Assembly (NCBI RefSeq): GCF_003148845.1
Contig: NZ_QGHA01000003.1
Span: forward strand, 524,928-588,927
Length of the DNA stretch: 64,000 nt
Direction: 5' to 3'
Origin: Mucilaginibacter oryzae
GTDB taxonomy: Bacteria; Bacteroidota; Bacteroidia; Sphingobacteriales; Sphingobacteriaceae
Of this stretch, positions 28,301 through 34,850 are shown one piece after another. The position numbers and the translations under genes were made by a program. Every line of letters starts with the position of its first letter. Positions within the stretch are counted from its first letter, which is position 1. The notes below the pieces were generated by a model. The model made no database searches and was not told the DNA's origin. It was given only the letters and a program-made list of their open reading frames with translations.

Positions 28301-29481
28301 GCTTCCGTACCGATAAAAATATTGCCGTTGCTGCATTCCGCGAAAGCGGTTACAATTGGCGATTTCAAACCGAGGGGATCGAAAGGGTTACTTTTCTTCT
28401 GGTTGAAAAGAACAAGATGCGGGTCGTATTTCTCTATTCCCTCAGTAAAAGTTCCGATCCAGTAAATATCCCCCGAGTCAATAAATATACAACGTATGGA
28501 ATTGCTTTTCAGGCTGGCGGCATTCCTCGGATCTGCTGTCAGTTGCCGGAAAATTCCTGATTGGGGATCGAATATATTGATACCACCTTCGGTACCAATC
28601 CAGATCTGACCGTTTCTGTTCACGCGCATCGTGAAAATCACATTATTGCCCAGGCTTTGCGGTGACTGATTTTTGTGGCGGTAGACCTCAAAGCTTTCAT
28701 TATCCTTCCATTTGTTAAGCCCGTCATAGGTGCCAAACCACAGGTCGCCGCTGGTGTCTTCGATGATAGATTTAACTGTATTATTGCTTAGTGTGGACTT
28801 GTCCTGCTGATTATGAGAAAATCTTTTGAAGGCACCGGACGACCAATCATATCTGTACAAACCGTAATTGGTACCGATCCACATCCGGTGCCTGGTGTCT
28901 TCAAACAAAGAAAGGACTACAAAAGCACCCATATCCTTGTTATCCGGCTCCGGAATTTTCATGCGCGTAATTCTGCCGCTTTTTACATCAATCGTCCGGA
29001 GATCTTCATAAGTACCTACCCATAAATCACCCTTATGGTCCTGGCAAATGGCCCTGATTGATACGTCTGAAATTTCCCGCCAGGACCCGTCGCCCCTGAA
29101 ACGTTTGAATTGATCAACCTTACGATCATAATAGGAAAGTCCTCCTCCGCTGGTACCAACCCAGATCCGCCCGGTATTATCTTCAAACATAGACAGCACT
29201 TCGTTGGATGGAATGCCATTACCGGATAAGCCATGCCTGTAAATCGTAAAATTGCTGCCATCAAATTTATTAAGCCCGTTTCCGGTCCCGAACCACATTA
29301 ATCCAAACCTGTCTTTTACGATGGCATTGATGGTATTCGACGACAATCCTTCCTTAATTGTGATAGATGTGAAGTTTATATTCGCCTGCCCATAAGTTTG
29401 ACGTGCGGCGAACAAAAAAATCAGGCATGCGAATACATAACACCTTTTACAATTAAGCATAATAAAAAATTTGATGAACAA
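25318..29481 (-). CDS. Hybrid two-component system (HTCS) sensor-regulator (PUL 2)
   Basis: One-polypeptide sensor kinase and transcription factor, 1387 residues. Domains in order: signal peptide (to about residue 31), two-component propeller repeats (about 35-730, many copies of the type GLMWFGTGNGLNKFDG), Y_Y_Y domain (about 745-805), one membrane helix (about 810-830), HisKA with phospho-accepting His at about 877 (DLSHEFRTP), HATPase (NLLSNAFKF, DTGIGI, GTGIGLAI), receiver domain with Asp at about 1176 (VVSDINMPYMDG), and a C-terminal AraC-type HTH (about 1290-1380, SYFSRIFKARFGMLPSEY). It would sense an oligosaccharide in the periplasm and activate the PUL 2 susC operon. An alternative start at 29460 gives a shorter leader. 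Confidence 0.96.
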   Translation of the reverse strand: MFIKFFIMLNCKRCYVFACLIFLFAARQTYGQANINFTSITIKEGLSSNTINAIVKDRFGLMWFGTGNGLNKFDGSNFTIYRHGLSGNGIPSNEVLSMFEDNTGRIWVGTSGGGLSYYDRKVDQFKRFRGDGSWREISDVSIRAICQDHKGDLWVGTYEDLRTIDVKSGRITRMKIPEPDNKDMGAFVVLSLFEDTRHRMWIGTNYGLYRYDWSSGAFKRFSHNQQDKSTLSNNTVKSIIEDTSGDLWFGTYDGLNKWKDNESFEVYRHKNQSPQSLGNNVIFTMRVNRNGQIWIGTEGGINIFDPQSGIFRQLTADPRNAASLKSNSIRCIFIDSGDIYWIGTFTEGIEKYDPHLVLFNQKKSNPFDPLGLKSPIVTAFAECSNGNIFIGTEAGVALLDKKTGFLHSFNIQSKLSPPGGALSVTSLYIDKKGNLWAGTYHNGLFRIDPATRKYTQYTANEAGSGIYSNDITCINADTRGRIWVGTLGRGIDIYDGNKHSFSHLTCRNATDGPGMNLPLNGFISSIVRNSDGRMWIASMGTGIAVFDTERQNWVHYNKKNSALADDIVMNLFATNTGSVWAGTNQGISYFGNNQKKAVSYGESQGLANCFVKTILQDNNGILWLSTDRGISSFDSRKKVFRNFTGENGVQQGAFLPGAGIKTREGDIFFGGQDGFNFFNPSRLPVVSPPGRVILSSLTVDNAAVNPGSESPIREHISTAKDIVLNYGQNFAISYVALDYTSPNQNQYAYRLRDFDKGWNHVKGIRTASYTNIDPGTYNFEVMASKDGNRWNNPVTTIRITILPPFWRTVYAYIAYLLILGSALFFIRRRGIRKIRRQFEQEQEKLQVSQLIEQERREAERLHELDLLKIKFLTDLSHEFRTPVSLILAPVEKLLEKSVPGNDTEDLKMINRNGRRLLNLVNQLLDFRKMEEQKLKLCLSPGEIMSFITESCEAFKDLALKKQVTLEVNVQQEALRAHFDPDKLERIIFNLLSNAFKFTPAGGVISVSTRIEKESLLNAYLLLKVTDTGIGIQADDIEKIFERFYQSRQSSAIVNQGTGIGLAITKEFVELHGGTIQAKSVAGQGASFLVKIPVTVIVEPDHDESHCIQADKHIADEPVRGENMAQMPTILLVEDNDEFRSYLSDHLKQYYHIIEAANGKEGWQKTLGAHVNLVVSDINMPYMDGIELSRKIKADKRTCHTPVILLTAMTGEEDQLKGLKTGANDYLTKPFNFQILQARIDNLLDLNKNLKDTYSRQIQMVGSQVETESADVKLLNAIVKYIEEQLSEPGLSVEELSRHVGMSRGSLYYKVLEITGQTPVEYIRNVKLDKAAQLLESSDYNVAQIAYTTGFGTPSYFSRIFKARFGMLPSEYLIIKRNHVKSKGTLVS

Positions 29482-29924
29482 TACGTGCCGCGACCAATAC
29501 CGGCTATCAGGTTATATTAATTGGTGTTGTTTTAACAAATATAATCAAGTTTAAGGTAGATATAATTATTATTTGTGCTGAAGGGGAAATTAGCGAATAA
29601 TATGATTATACGAAAAGATAATGAAATCTTGTTTCTTTATTAGCCATGGCAAACCTACGCTCCTATATAGCGTATTTTCCTAAGCACCGGTAGCAGTTTG
29701 CCCGGACATTTAATAAGTATAAAGATTGTGTATATGATTAATCAGAGTTTGATCAGGCCGGGCACTATCATACTAAAATTACAAAATTCGCCGATTATTA
29801 ATTGTAAATACAACAATAATTACAGGTGCAATTTAACTAGGTAAAAAATAGATTGTGCAAAACGCGTATCTTGTAAATGGCTACCGTTCACAGTAGTATT
29901 ATCCCGAAACCCATCCCTATCTTC
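29482..29924. other. Intergenic region between HTCS and mnmE
   Basis: About 440 AT-rich bases with no gene-like frame. The HTCS promoter should lie at its left end (see 29536-29543). I see no convincing terminator for mnmE and no RNA gene. Confidence 0.5.
29536..29543 (-). promoter_or_regulatory. Possible -7 box for the HTCS gene
   Basis: The minus strand reads TATATTTG, matching TAnnTTTG, about 55 bases before the HTCS start. A matching -33 element is not obvious. Confidence 0.35.
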
Positions 29925-31292
29925 CTACTTGCCGATACAAAACTTACTGAATATATTTTCCAGCAAGTCATCCGTAGTAACCACCCCTACTATCTCACCA
30001 AGATAATGCAGCGCCTGCTTAATATCCATCGATAAAAAATCGGAAGTAATACTGCCGTCAATCCCGCCCAGCACCCTTACCAGGGCCTGTTCAGTTTTTT
30101 GCAGGGCTTCGAGGTGGCGGATGTTGGTTACCAGGGTTTCGTCGCCGCTCAATTGGTCTTTCACTGCCGATGAATAGATTTTGTGCTTCAATTCGTCAAT
30201 ATGGCGTTTCTGTTTGGCCGAAATGATGATCGCCCTGTCGGTATGGGGTAAAGCGGCTAATTGTTCGGGGTTAAGCAAGTCGGCTTTATTGGCAACTACC
30301 AGCATGGTTACACCCGGTTTTTGCAGGCTTTCAATATCCTTATTCAGATCCTCAATAGTTATTTCGGCGGCATCGAAAACGTAAACCAACAGGGCCGACT
30401 GGCTGATCTTTTCCATCGTGCGTTGCACCCCTATTTGCTCAATGGCATCGGTAGCTTCGCGGATGCCGGCAGTATCTATCAACCTAAAATTGATTCCCTG
30501 AATATTCAGTACCTCTTCAATGGTGTCCCTCGTTGTACCCGGAATATGGCTTACAATGGCCCGTTCCTCGTTCAACAGCGCGTTGAGCAGGGTGGATTTG
30601 CCGGCATTAGGCCGCCCGGCAATTACCGTATTCACGCCGTTTTTAATGGCGTTACCTAACTCGAACGACTGGATTAACCTGCCAACAATTTTGGTTATTT
30701 CGTGGATGAGGTTCTTCAGCTGGTCGCGGTTGGCAAATTCAACGTCCTCTTCTGCAAAATCAAGTTCCAGTTCAATCAGCGAGGCAAAGTTTACCAGTTG
30801 TTCCCTCAGGCCTTTTAGCTGGCTGCTGAAGCCGCCGCGCAGCTGTTGCAATGCTACCTGTTGTGATGCTTTGGAGTTTGAGGCGATCAAATCGGCCACG
30901 GCCTCGGCCTGGCTCAGGTCAAGCTGCCCGTTCAGGAAAGCCCTGAGCGTAAACTCGCCGGGTTTTGCAGATCGTGCCCCCTTTTTTATAAATAGCTTAA
31001 TAATGCTTTCAATAATATAGCCCGAAGCATGGCAGGAAACCTCCACCACATTTTCGCGGGTGTACGATCGCGGACCGACAAACAAGGATACCAGCACCTC
31101 GTCCAAAATCAAATCGCCATCGGCAATATTGCCAAAGTGGATAGTGTGGGATGCCTGCCTGGTTAAATCCTTGCCCTTAAAAACACTATTGGCAATAGTG
31201 ATGGCTTCAGGCCCCGAAAGGCGGATCACGGCTATGGCACCAACACCGTTTGGTGTGGCAAGGGCTACTATGGTATCAGTGTTATCAGTCAT
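29925..31292 (-). CDS. mnmE: tRNA modification GTPase MnmE
   Basis: With MnmG it forms the cmnm5 modification on wobble uridine 34 of certain tRNAs. At 455 residues it has the normal length. It has the N-terminal folate-binding TrmE domain (ALATPNGVGAIAVIRLSG), the helical domain, and an inserted GTPase domain with G1 GRPNAGKS (about 227), the TTRDTIEE switch, G3 DTAG and G4 NKAD. It ends in the conserved FCIGK, whose Cys is essential for modification. It appears monocistronic. An imperfect inverted repeat (31293-31474) begins just upstream of its start. Confidence 0.98.
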   Translation of the reverse strand: MTDNTDTIVALATPNGVGAIAVIRLSGPEAITIANSVFKGKDLTRQASHTIHFGNIADGDLILDEVLVSLFVGPRSYTRENVVEVSCHASGYIIESIIKLFIKKGARSAKPGEFTLRAFLNGQLDLSQAEAVADLIASNSKASQQVALQQLRGGFSSQLKGLREQLVNFASLIELELDFAEEDVEFANRDQLKNLIHEITKIVGRLIQSFELGNAIKNGVNTVIAGRPNAGKSTLLNALLNEERAIVSHIPGTTRDTIEEVLNIQGINFRLIDTAGIREATDAIEQIGVQRTMEKISQSALLVYVFDAAEITIEDLNKDIESLQKPGVTMLVVANKADLLNPEQLAALPHTDRAIIISAKQKRHIDELKHKIYSSAVKDQLSGDETLVTNIRHLEALQKTEQALVRVLGGIDGSITSDFLSMDIKQALHYLGEIVGVVTTDDLLENIFSKFCIGK

Positions 31293-31474
31293 TTTTTAGT
31301 TGATAGTTCATGGTTCATAGATCATAGCCAAATACCATTCTCATTCGCCAATGTTCAAAGTTCGTTATTTTGCGGGTATTTCTTTGCAGGTTGGTCATAA
31401 TACGAGCTGATATGACTGTCTTATTAAAAAGGCTTCCTGCTATGATCCACGAACCATCAACCATGAACTAAAAA
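31293..31474. repeat. Intergenic element with 35-base imperfect inverted repeats
   Basis: Arms at 31293-31327 and 31440-31474 match (one reverse-complemented) at 30 of 35 positions and enclose about 110 bases. Each arm contains TTCATGGTTCAT-like internal repetition. It lies between the divergent genes mnmE and the nucleoid-associated protein and looks like a small non-autonomous repeat. No transposase is present. Confidence 0.7.
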
Positions 31475-31492
31475 TACTACCTTCGCAGCACT

Positions 31493-32551
31493 ATGGTAAC
31501 TTTTTTTGAAGCTTCGCTCGAAACTATTTCGGTACATCACGTAGGCAATCAAACGCAGGAAGAAATGTACGCGCTTTCTGACCAGCCACTTGAACTGAAG
31601 GATGAGTTGATTCCCAATTTATTGATGCAATACTTTCTGAAACCCTTTGAGAAAGCTAATGAAGTTTACCACCTGATGCATAGCAGCGGCGATCTGGCTT
31701 TGAACGAGCTGCACCACTTTGCCTCACAGGTATTTGAGGATAACAGCAAATTTCACGAGGCATCGCAGCAGATAGCCCGCCACCTGTATAAAGTTACCAA
31801 TCACCCTAATATTAAAGGGGGTGAATTGTACGTGGTTTATTTTAAACAGGTGCAAATTGAGGGCAACCCGCTGGATGTTATTGGTATCTTTAAATCAGAG
31901 AACAAGGAAACTTACCTTAAAGTATACCCGGACCAGGGCGGTTTCCAAGTGGATTATGAGCAGGACGCCATCAACATCAACAAGCTGGATAAAGGCGTGC
32001 TGATATTCAACATCGAAAAAGAGAACGGCTATAAAGTTGTTGTGGTTGATAAAACCAACGGCGGGCAGGAAGCAGCCCGTTACTGGAAAGATGAATTCCT
32101 GCAACTCAAAATCCGTAACGACAGCTTTAACCAAACCAGCAATACGCTCGGCATTTATAAAAACTTTGTGACCGAAAAGCTTGACGACGAGTTTGAAATG
32201 AGCAAGGCCGATAAAATTGACCTGCTTAACCGCTCGATGAAGTATTTTAAAGAGAAGGAAACTTTTGATATCGAAGAATTTTCGAACGAGGTGATTGGCA
32301 ACGAGCAGGCCATCGAATCGTTCAAAAACTTCAAAAACCAATACGAGCAAGAGTTCGACAGCCCGATTGCCGATAATTTTATCATTTCTGAAAACGCTGT
32401 AAAAAAACAAGCCCGGGTTTACAAAAGCGTATTAAAGCTTGATAAAAACTTCCACATTTACATTCATGGCGATAAAGAACTGATTGAAAAGGGTTTTGAC
32501 GATGGCCGGGCGATGAATTATTATAAGGTTTATTTTAAGGAAGAGGCGTAA
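31493..32551 (+). CDS. 37-kDa nucleoid-associated protein (NdpA/YejK family)
   Basis: 352 residues. The N terminus (FFEASLETISVHHVGNQ) and the central segment (GGELYVVYFKQVQIEGNPLDVIGIFKSENKE) are characteristic of the nucleoid-associated protein family of Pfam NA37. The biochemical role of this family in Bacteroidota is not well settled; DNA association is known for the E. coli homologue. It is intact here. Its last 90 codons, starting at 32279, are duplicated at 33268-33540 with nine base changes, eight of them silent and the ninth changing the final Ala to Gly. Confidence 0.88.
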   Translation: MVTFFEASLETISVHHVGNQTQEEMYALSDQPLELKDELIPNLLMQYFLKPFEKANEVYHLMHSSGDLALNELHHFASQVFEDNSKFHEASQQIARHLYKVTNHPNIKGGELYVVYFKQVQIEGNPLDVIGIFKSENKETYLKVYPDQGGFQVDYEQDAININKLDKGVLIFNIEKENGYKVVVVDKTNGGQEAARYWKDEFLQLKIRNDSFNQTSNTLGIYKNFVTEKLDDEFEMSKADKIDLLNRSMKYFKEKETFDIEEFSNEVIGNEQAIESFKNFKNQYEQEFDSPIADNFIISENAVKKQARVYKSVLKLDKNFHIYIHGDKELIEKGFDDGRAMNYYKVYFKEEA

Positions 32552-33267
32552 CTACGGAAAATAGCAGATAGTGAATAAACCTTTGTTTTAAGGTGATGTC
32601 ATACCCTCAAAACAAAAATAAACTTAATCACATGTCTTACTTAAAACATCCCATTATCTGTTTTCTAATCCTGCTGATACTTTCAAGTTGTAGTGTAACA
32701 CATTACGCCATTGGGATGAGTGAAAGCCAATTTAAAAACTCCGAAAAATACAATTTACAGTTAGTTGAAGAAACATCCCAACATACAGTTTACAGGCGAA
32801 TAGCAACTCAGGATGCGCAAATGAAACCACTATCATACTACTATTATTACTTTAACAACGGAACATTGGTACGTACACAGCTTATCGAAGCACCAAAACC
32901 AGATGTTGTATTATTAAGCAAGTAATTTCAGACGCGTTTACTTAAAACTGCACGCCCCAACGCTCTTCAATACCCAACCCAAACAACGCAAAATCATATT
33001 TAACCGGATCGGCAGGGTCAAACTCCCGCAGCCGTTCAGTTAGTTCAACGGCGGTTTGCCAGTCGGTTTGTTTGCGGGTAATGAGGTTGAGTTTGCGCGA
33101 TACCCTATCCACATGCAAATCGAGCGGGCAGATCAGATCGGTGGGCTTAATGCGGTTCCAGATACCGAAGTCTACGCCGTTATCGTCTTTACGCACCATC
33201 CAGCGCAGAAACATATTCAGGCGCTTACAGGTCGATTTTTGCGAAGGCGATGACACATGCTTTTTAG
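32279..33267. repeat. Tandem duplication, unit 1 (flank - lipoprotein A - flank)
   Basis: Runs from inside the nucleoid-associated protein gene, through lipoprotein A, to a truncated TIGR02757 3' end. The outer parts match unit 2 at about 95-97 percent. The middle (32552-about 32940), including the lipoprotein gene, does not align with unit 2 at DNA level. Confidence 0.93.
32632..32925 (+). CDS. Small lipoprotein A of the variable cassette
   Basis: 97 residues, function unknown. The Met at 32632 begins a clear type II signal peptide (HPIICFLILLILSSC), so I prefer it to the upstream in-frame Met at 32593. After the lipidated Cys the mature protein reads YAIGMSESQF, then TVYRR and a Tyr-rich strand (LSYYYYYFNNGTLVR). 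The same pattern occurs in lipoprotein B (33678-33974): GMSE..F, NL, TVYRR, SYxYYYF, LVR. The two are therefore homologous although most other positions differ. The GMSxxxF start loosely recalls SmpA/BamE-like small lipoproteins, but I would not assign that family. It sits between the convergent ends of two conserved genes. Confidence 0.85.
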   Translation: MSYLKHPIICFLILLILSSCSVTHYAIGMSESQFKNSEKYNLQLVEETSQHTVYRRIATQDAQMKPLSYYYYYFNNGTLVRTQLIEAPKPDVVLLSK

Positions 33268-33268
33268 T
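32942..33268 (-). pseudogene. Truncated TIGR02757 gene, 3' fragment only
   Basis: Encodes the last 105 or so residues of the TIGR02757 protein at 34012-34821 and stops matching at a join (33268) where the duplicated nucleoid-protein fragment begins. By my alignment 17 of about 323 bases differ from the full copy, yet only two adjacent residues change (PT here, SA there). It has no start of its own and should not make a functional protein. Confidence 0.92.
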
Positions 33269-33540
33269 TTTCGAACGAGGTGATTGGTAACGAGCAGGCC
33301 ATCGAATCGTTCAAAAACTTTAAAAACCAATATGAACAGGAGTTCGACAGCCCGATTGCCGATAATTTTATTATTTCTGAAAACGCTGTAAAAAAACAGG
33401 CCCGGGTTTACAAAAGCGTATTAAAGCTTGATAAAAACTTCCACATTTACATTCATGGCGATAAAGAACTGATTGAAAAGGGTTTTGACGATGGCCGGGC
33501 GATGAATTATTATAAGGTTTATTTTAAGGAGGAGGGGTAA
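33268..33540 (+). pseudogene. Truncated nucleoid-associated protein gene, 3' fragment only
   Basis: Open from the join to its stop, encoding the last 90 residues of the protein at 31493-32551. There are nine base differences, eight silent; the last sense codon is Gly instead of Ala. It lacks the first 262 codons and any visible start signal. Confidence 0.92.
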
Positions 33541-33677
33541 CTAACCCATATTTCATAAGGCATAAAAAAACTATTCTTTCAGTATAACAGCACGTTATAT
33601 TTTAAAAATATAGCCTGCTAAACCTTTACAGTTGTGATAAGTCGTAAAGTTAAATAATGTACCACTAACATATCACA

Positions 33678-33974
33678 ATGAAAAGGCTATTCTTTATCAT
33701 CATCCTTCTTTCCGTTATTACCGGTTGCGATGCCCTTAAAAAGAACTACGGCATTCCTTATTATCAGCTCGGCATGAGCGAACAAGATTTCACTTTGTCG
33801 CATAAAAACAACCTCACCATGATGGAGGCTGTCAAAGGCCAAACTGTTTACAGGCGGGTAACAAGTACTACTTCCTATACGTATTATTATTTTGAAAATA
33901 GCAAATTAGTAAGAATGCTACGAACAGATATTACAAACCCAAACCCTGTGGTAGTAGTTGCGCCAACCAAATAG
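33678..33974 (+). CDS. Small lipoprotein B of the variable cassette
   Basis: 98 residues, function unknown. It has a type II signal peptide with lipobox VITGC (MKRLFFIIILLSVITGC). The mature part reads YYQLGMSEQDF, NNLTMMEAVKGQTVYRR, SYTYYYFENSKLVR, which is the same skeleton as lipoprotein A but with few identical residues outside the skeleton. The DNA before and after the gene (33541-33677 and 33975-34011) also fails to align with unit 1, so the variable segment runs from stop codon to stop codon of the flanking convergent genes. Confidence 0.87.
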   Translation: MKRLFFIIILLSVITGCDALKKNYGIPYYQLGMSEQDFTLSHKNNLTMMEAVKGQTVYRRVTSTTSYTYYYFENSKLVRMLRTDITNPNPVVVVAPTK

Positions 33975-34011
33975 TTTGCCAAGAATGTTGTTAAAACTAA
34001 CAAATAAGGCG

Positions 34012-34821
34012 TCAAAACTGCACACCCCAACGCTCTTCAATCCCCAAACCAAACAAAGCAAAATCATATTTAACCGGATCGGCAGGGTCAAACTCCCGCA
34101 GCCTTTCGGTTAACTCAACGGCGGTTTGCCAGTCGGTTTGTTTGCGGGTGATGAGGTTAAGTTTGCGCGAGACCCTATCTACGTGCAAATCGAGCGGGCA
34201 GATCAGGTCGGCGGACTTAATGCGGTTCCAGATACCGAAGTCTACGCCGTTATCGTCTTTACGCACCATCCAGCGCAGAAACATATTCAGGCGCTTACAG
34301 GTTGATTTTTGCGAAGGCGATGACACATGCTTTTTAGTACGATGAGGAAAATCGGGCAGGGAAAAAAAGTAGGAACGGAAGCCCCCCAACCCCCTAAAGG
34401 GGGAGTAATCGCCATCGAAGCGTAAGAATGCATCTTCCAACGATTCATATTTTTCATAATGCTGCCTGAAAAAGGCTATAAAGTACAATGTATCTACATC
34501 ATTAAAAGTGCGGTGCTTAAACTGAAGCATTTTTTTCAAATCAGGCTCTTCGTGATTAATGATGAAATCGTAAGGCGCGCCATCCATCAGGGCGATCAGT
34601 TCCTTACATTTTTTGATGATGGTAACCCGCTGACCCCAGGCCAGGGTAGCCGCCCAAAAACCCATAATCTCGATATCCTGCTTCCGGCTAAACAAATGCG
34701 GGATAACTATCGGGTCGTTCTCAATAAATTCGGGGCGGTTGTATTGCGCAACTTTAGCGTCGAGGAATCCCCCTACCCCCCTAAAGGGGGAACCATTAGC
34801 GTCTGTAAACTGCATCGGCAA
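34012..34821 (-). CDS. TIGR02757 family protein, with two palindrome-derived inserts
   Basis: 269 residues. The core (KVAQYNRPEFIENDPIVIPH, GFWAATLAWGQR, FRSYFFSLPDFPHRTKKH, DLICPLDLHVDRVSRKL) is the conserved Bacteroidota TIGR02757 family, function unproven. Two peptides do not look native: SPFRGVGGF near the N terminus (residues 11-19) and SPFRGLGGF at about 140-148. Both are translated from copies of the same C/G-rich palindrome (34767-34792 and 34381-34406) in the same frame. The first insert replaces the usual N terminus, so the start (Met at 34821, or the third residue, also Met) is uncertain. Whether the protein still works is open. Confidence 0.82.
   Translation of the reverse strand: MPMQFTDANGSPFRGVGGFLDAKVAQYNRPEFIENDPIVIPHLFSRKQDIEIMGFWAATLAWGQRVTIIKKCKELIALMDGAPYDFIINHEEPDLKKMLQFKHRTFNDVDTLYFIAFFRQHYEKYESLEDAFLRFDGDYSPFRGLGGFRSYFFSLPDFPHRTKKHVSSPSQKSTCKRLNMFLRWMVRKDDNGVDFGIWNRIKSADLICPLDLHVDRVSRKLNLITRKQTDWQTAVELTERLREFDPADPVKYDFALFGLGIEERWGVQF
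34381..34406 (+). repeat. C/G-rich palindromic repeat R1, inside the TIGR02757 gene
   Basis: Core ACCCCCTAAAGGGGGA preceded by CCCCC. It is read in frame and adds SPFRGLGG to the protein. Confidence 0.85.
34767..34792 (+). repeat. C/G-rich palindromic repeat R2, at the TIGR02757 N terminus
   Basis: Same family and orientation as R1. It forms an inverted pair with R3, 32 bases away. Confidence 0.85.
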
Positions 34822-34824
34822 TTC

Positions 34825-34850
34825 CTCCCCCTTCAGGGGGTCGGGGGGCT
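34825..34850 (-). repeat. C/G-rich palindromic repeat R3, at the metB-like gene end
   Basis: Inverse orientation. It supplies the last codons (SPPTP) and the TGA stop of the PLP enzyme gene. Confidence 0.85.

Larger units (their letters stand above)
33268..34338. repeat. Tandem duplication, unit 2 (flank - lipoprotein B - flank)
   Basis: Second unit, from the novel join at 33268 to the equivalent point inside the intact TIGR02757 gene. The join shows only a one-base overlap between the two parent sequences, so the fusion point itself was not made by homologous recombination. Confidence 0.93.

Noticed and set aside
32942..33256. Apparent 104-codon gene starting with a GTG
   Set aside because: It is the truncated 3' end of the TIGR02757 gene; the start is an internal Val codon.
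33280..33540. Apparent separate small gene starting MIGNEQAIESF
   Set aside because: It is the 3' fragment of the nucleoid-associated protein gene; the Met is an internal Val (GTG) codon at the equivalent place in the full gene. Annotated as a pseudogene.
32279..34338. Integron- or phage-like cassette insertion as the source of the duplicated block
   Set aside because: No integrase, attachment-site repeat, transposase or insertion-sequence ends were seen; the flanks are ordinary gene ends, so homologous integration explains it better.
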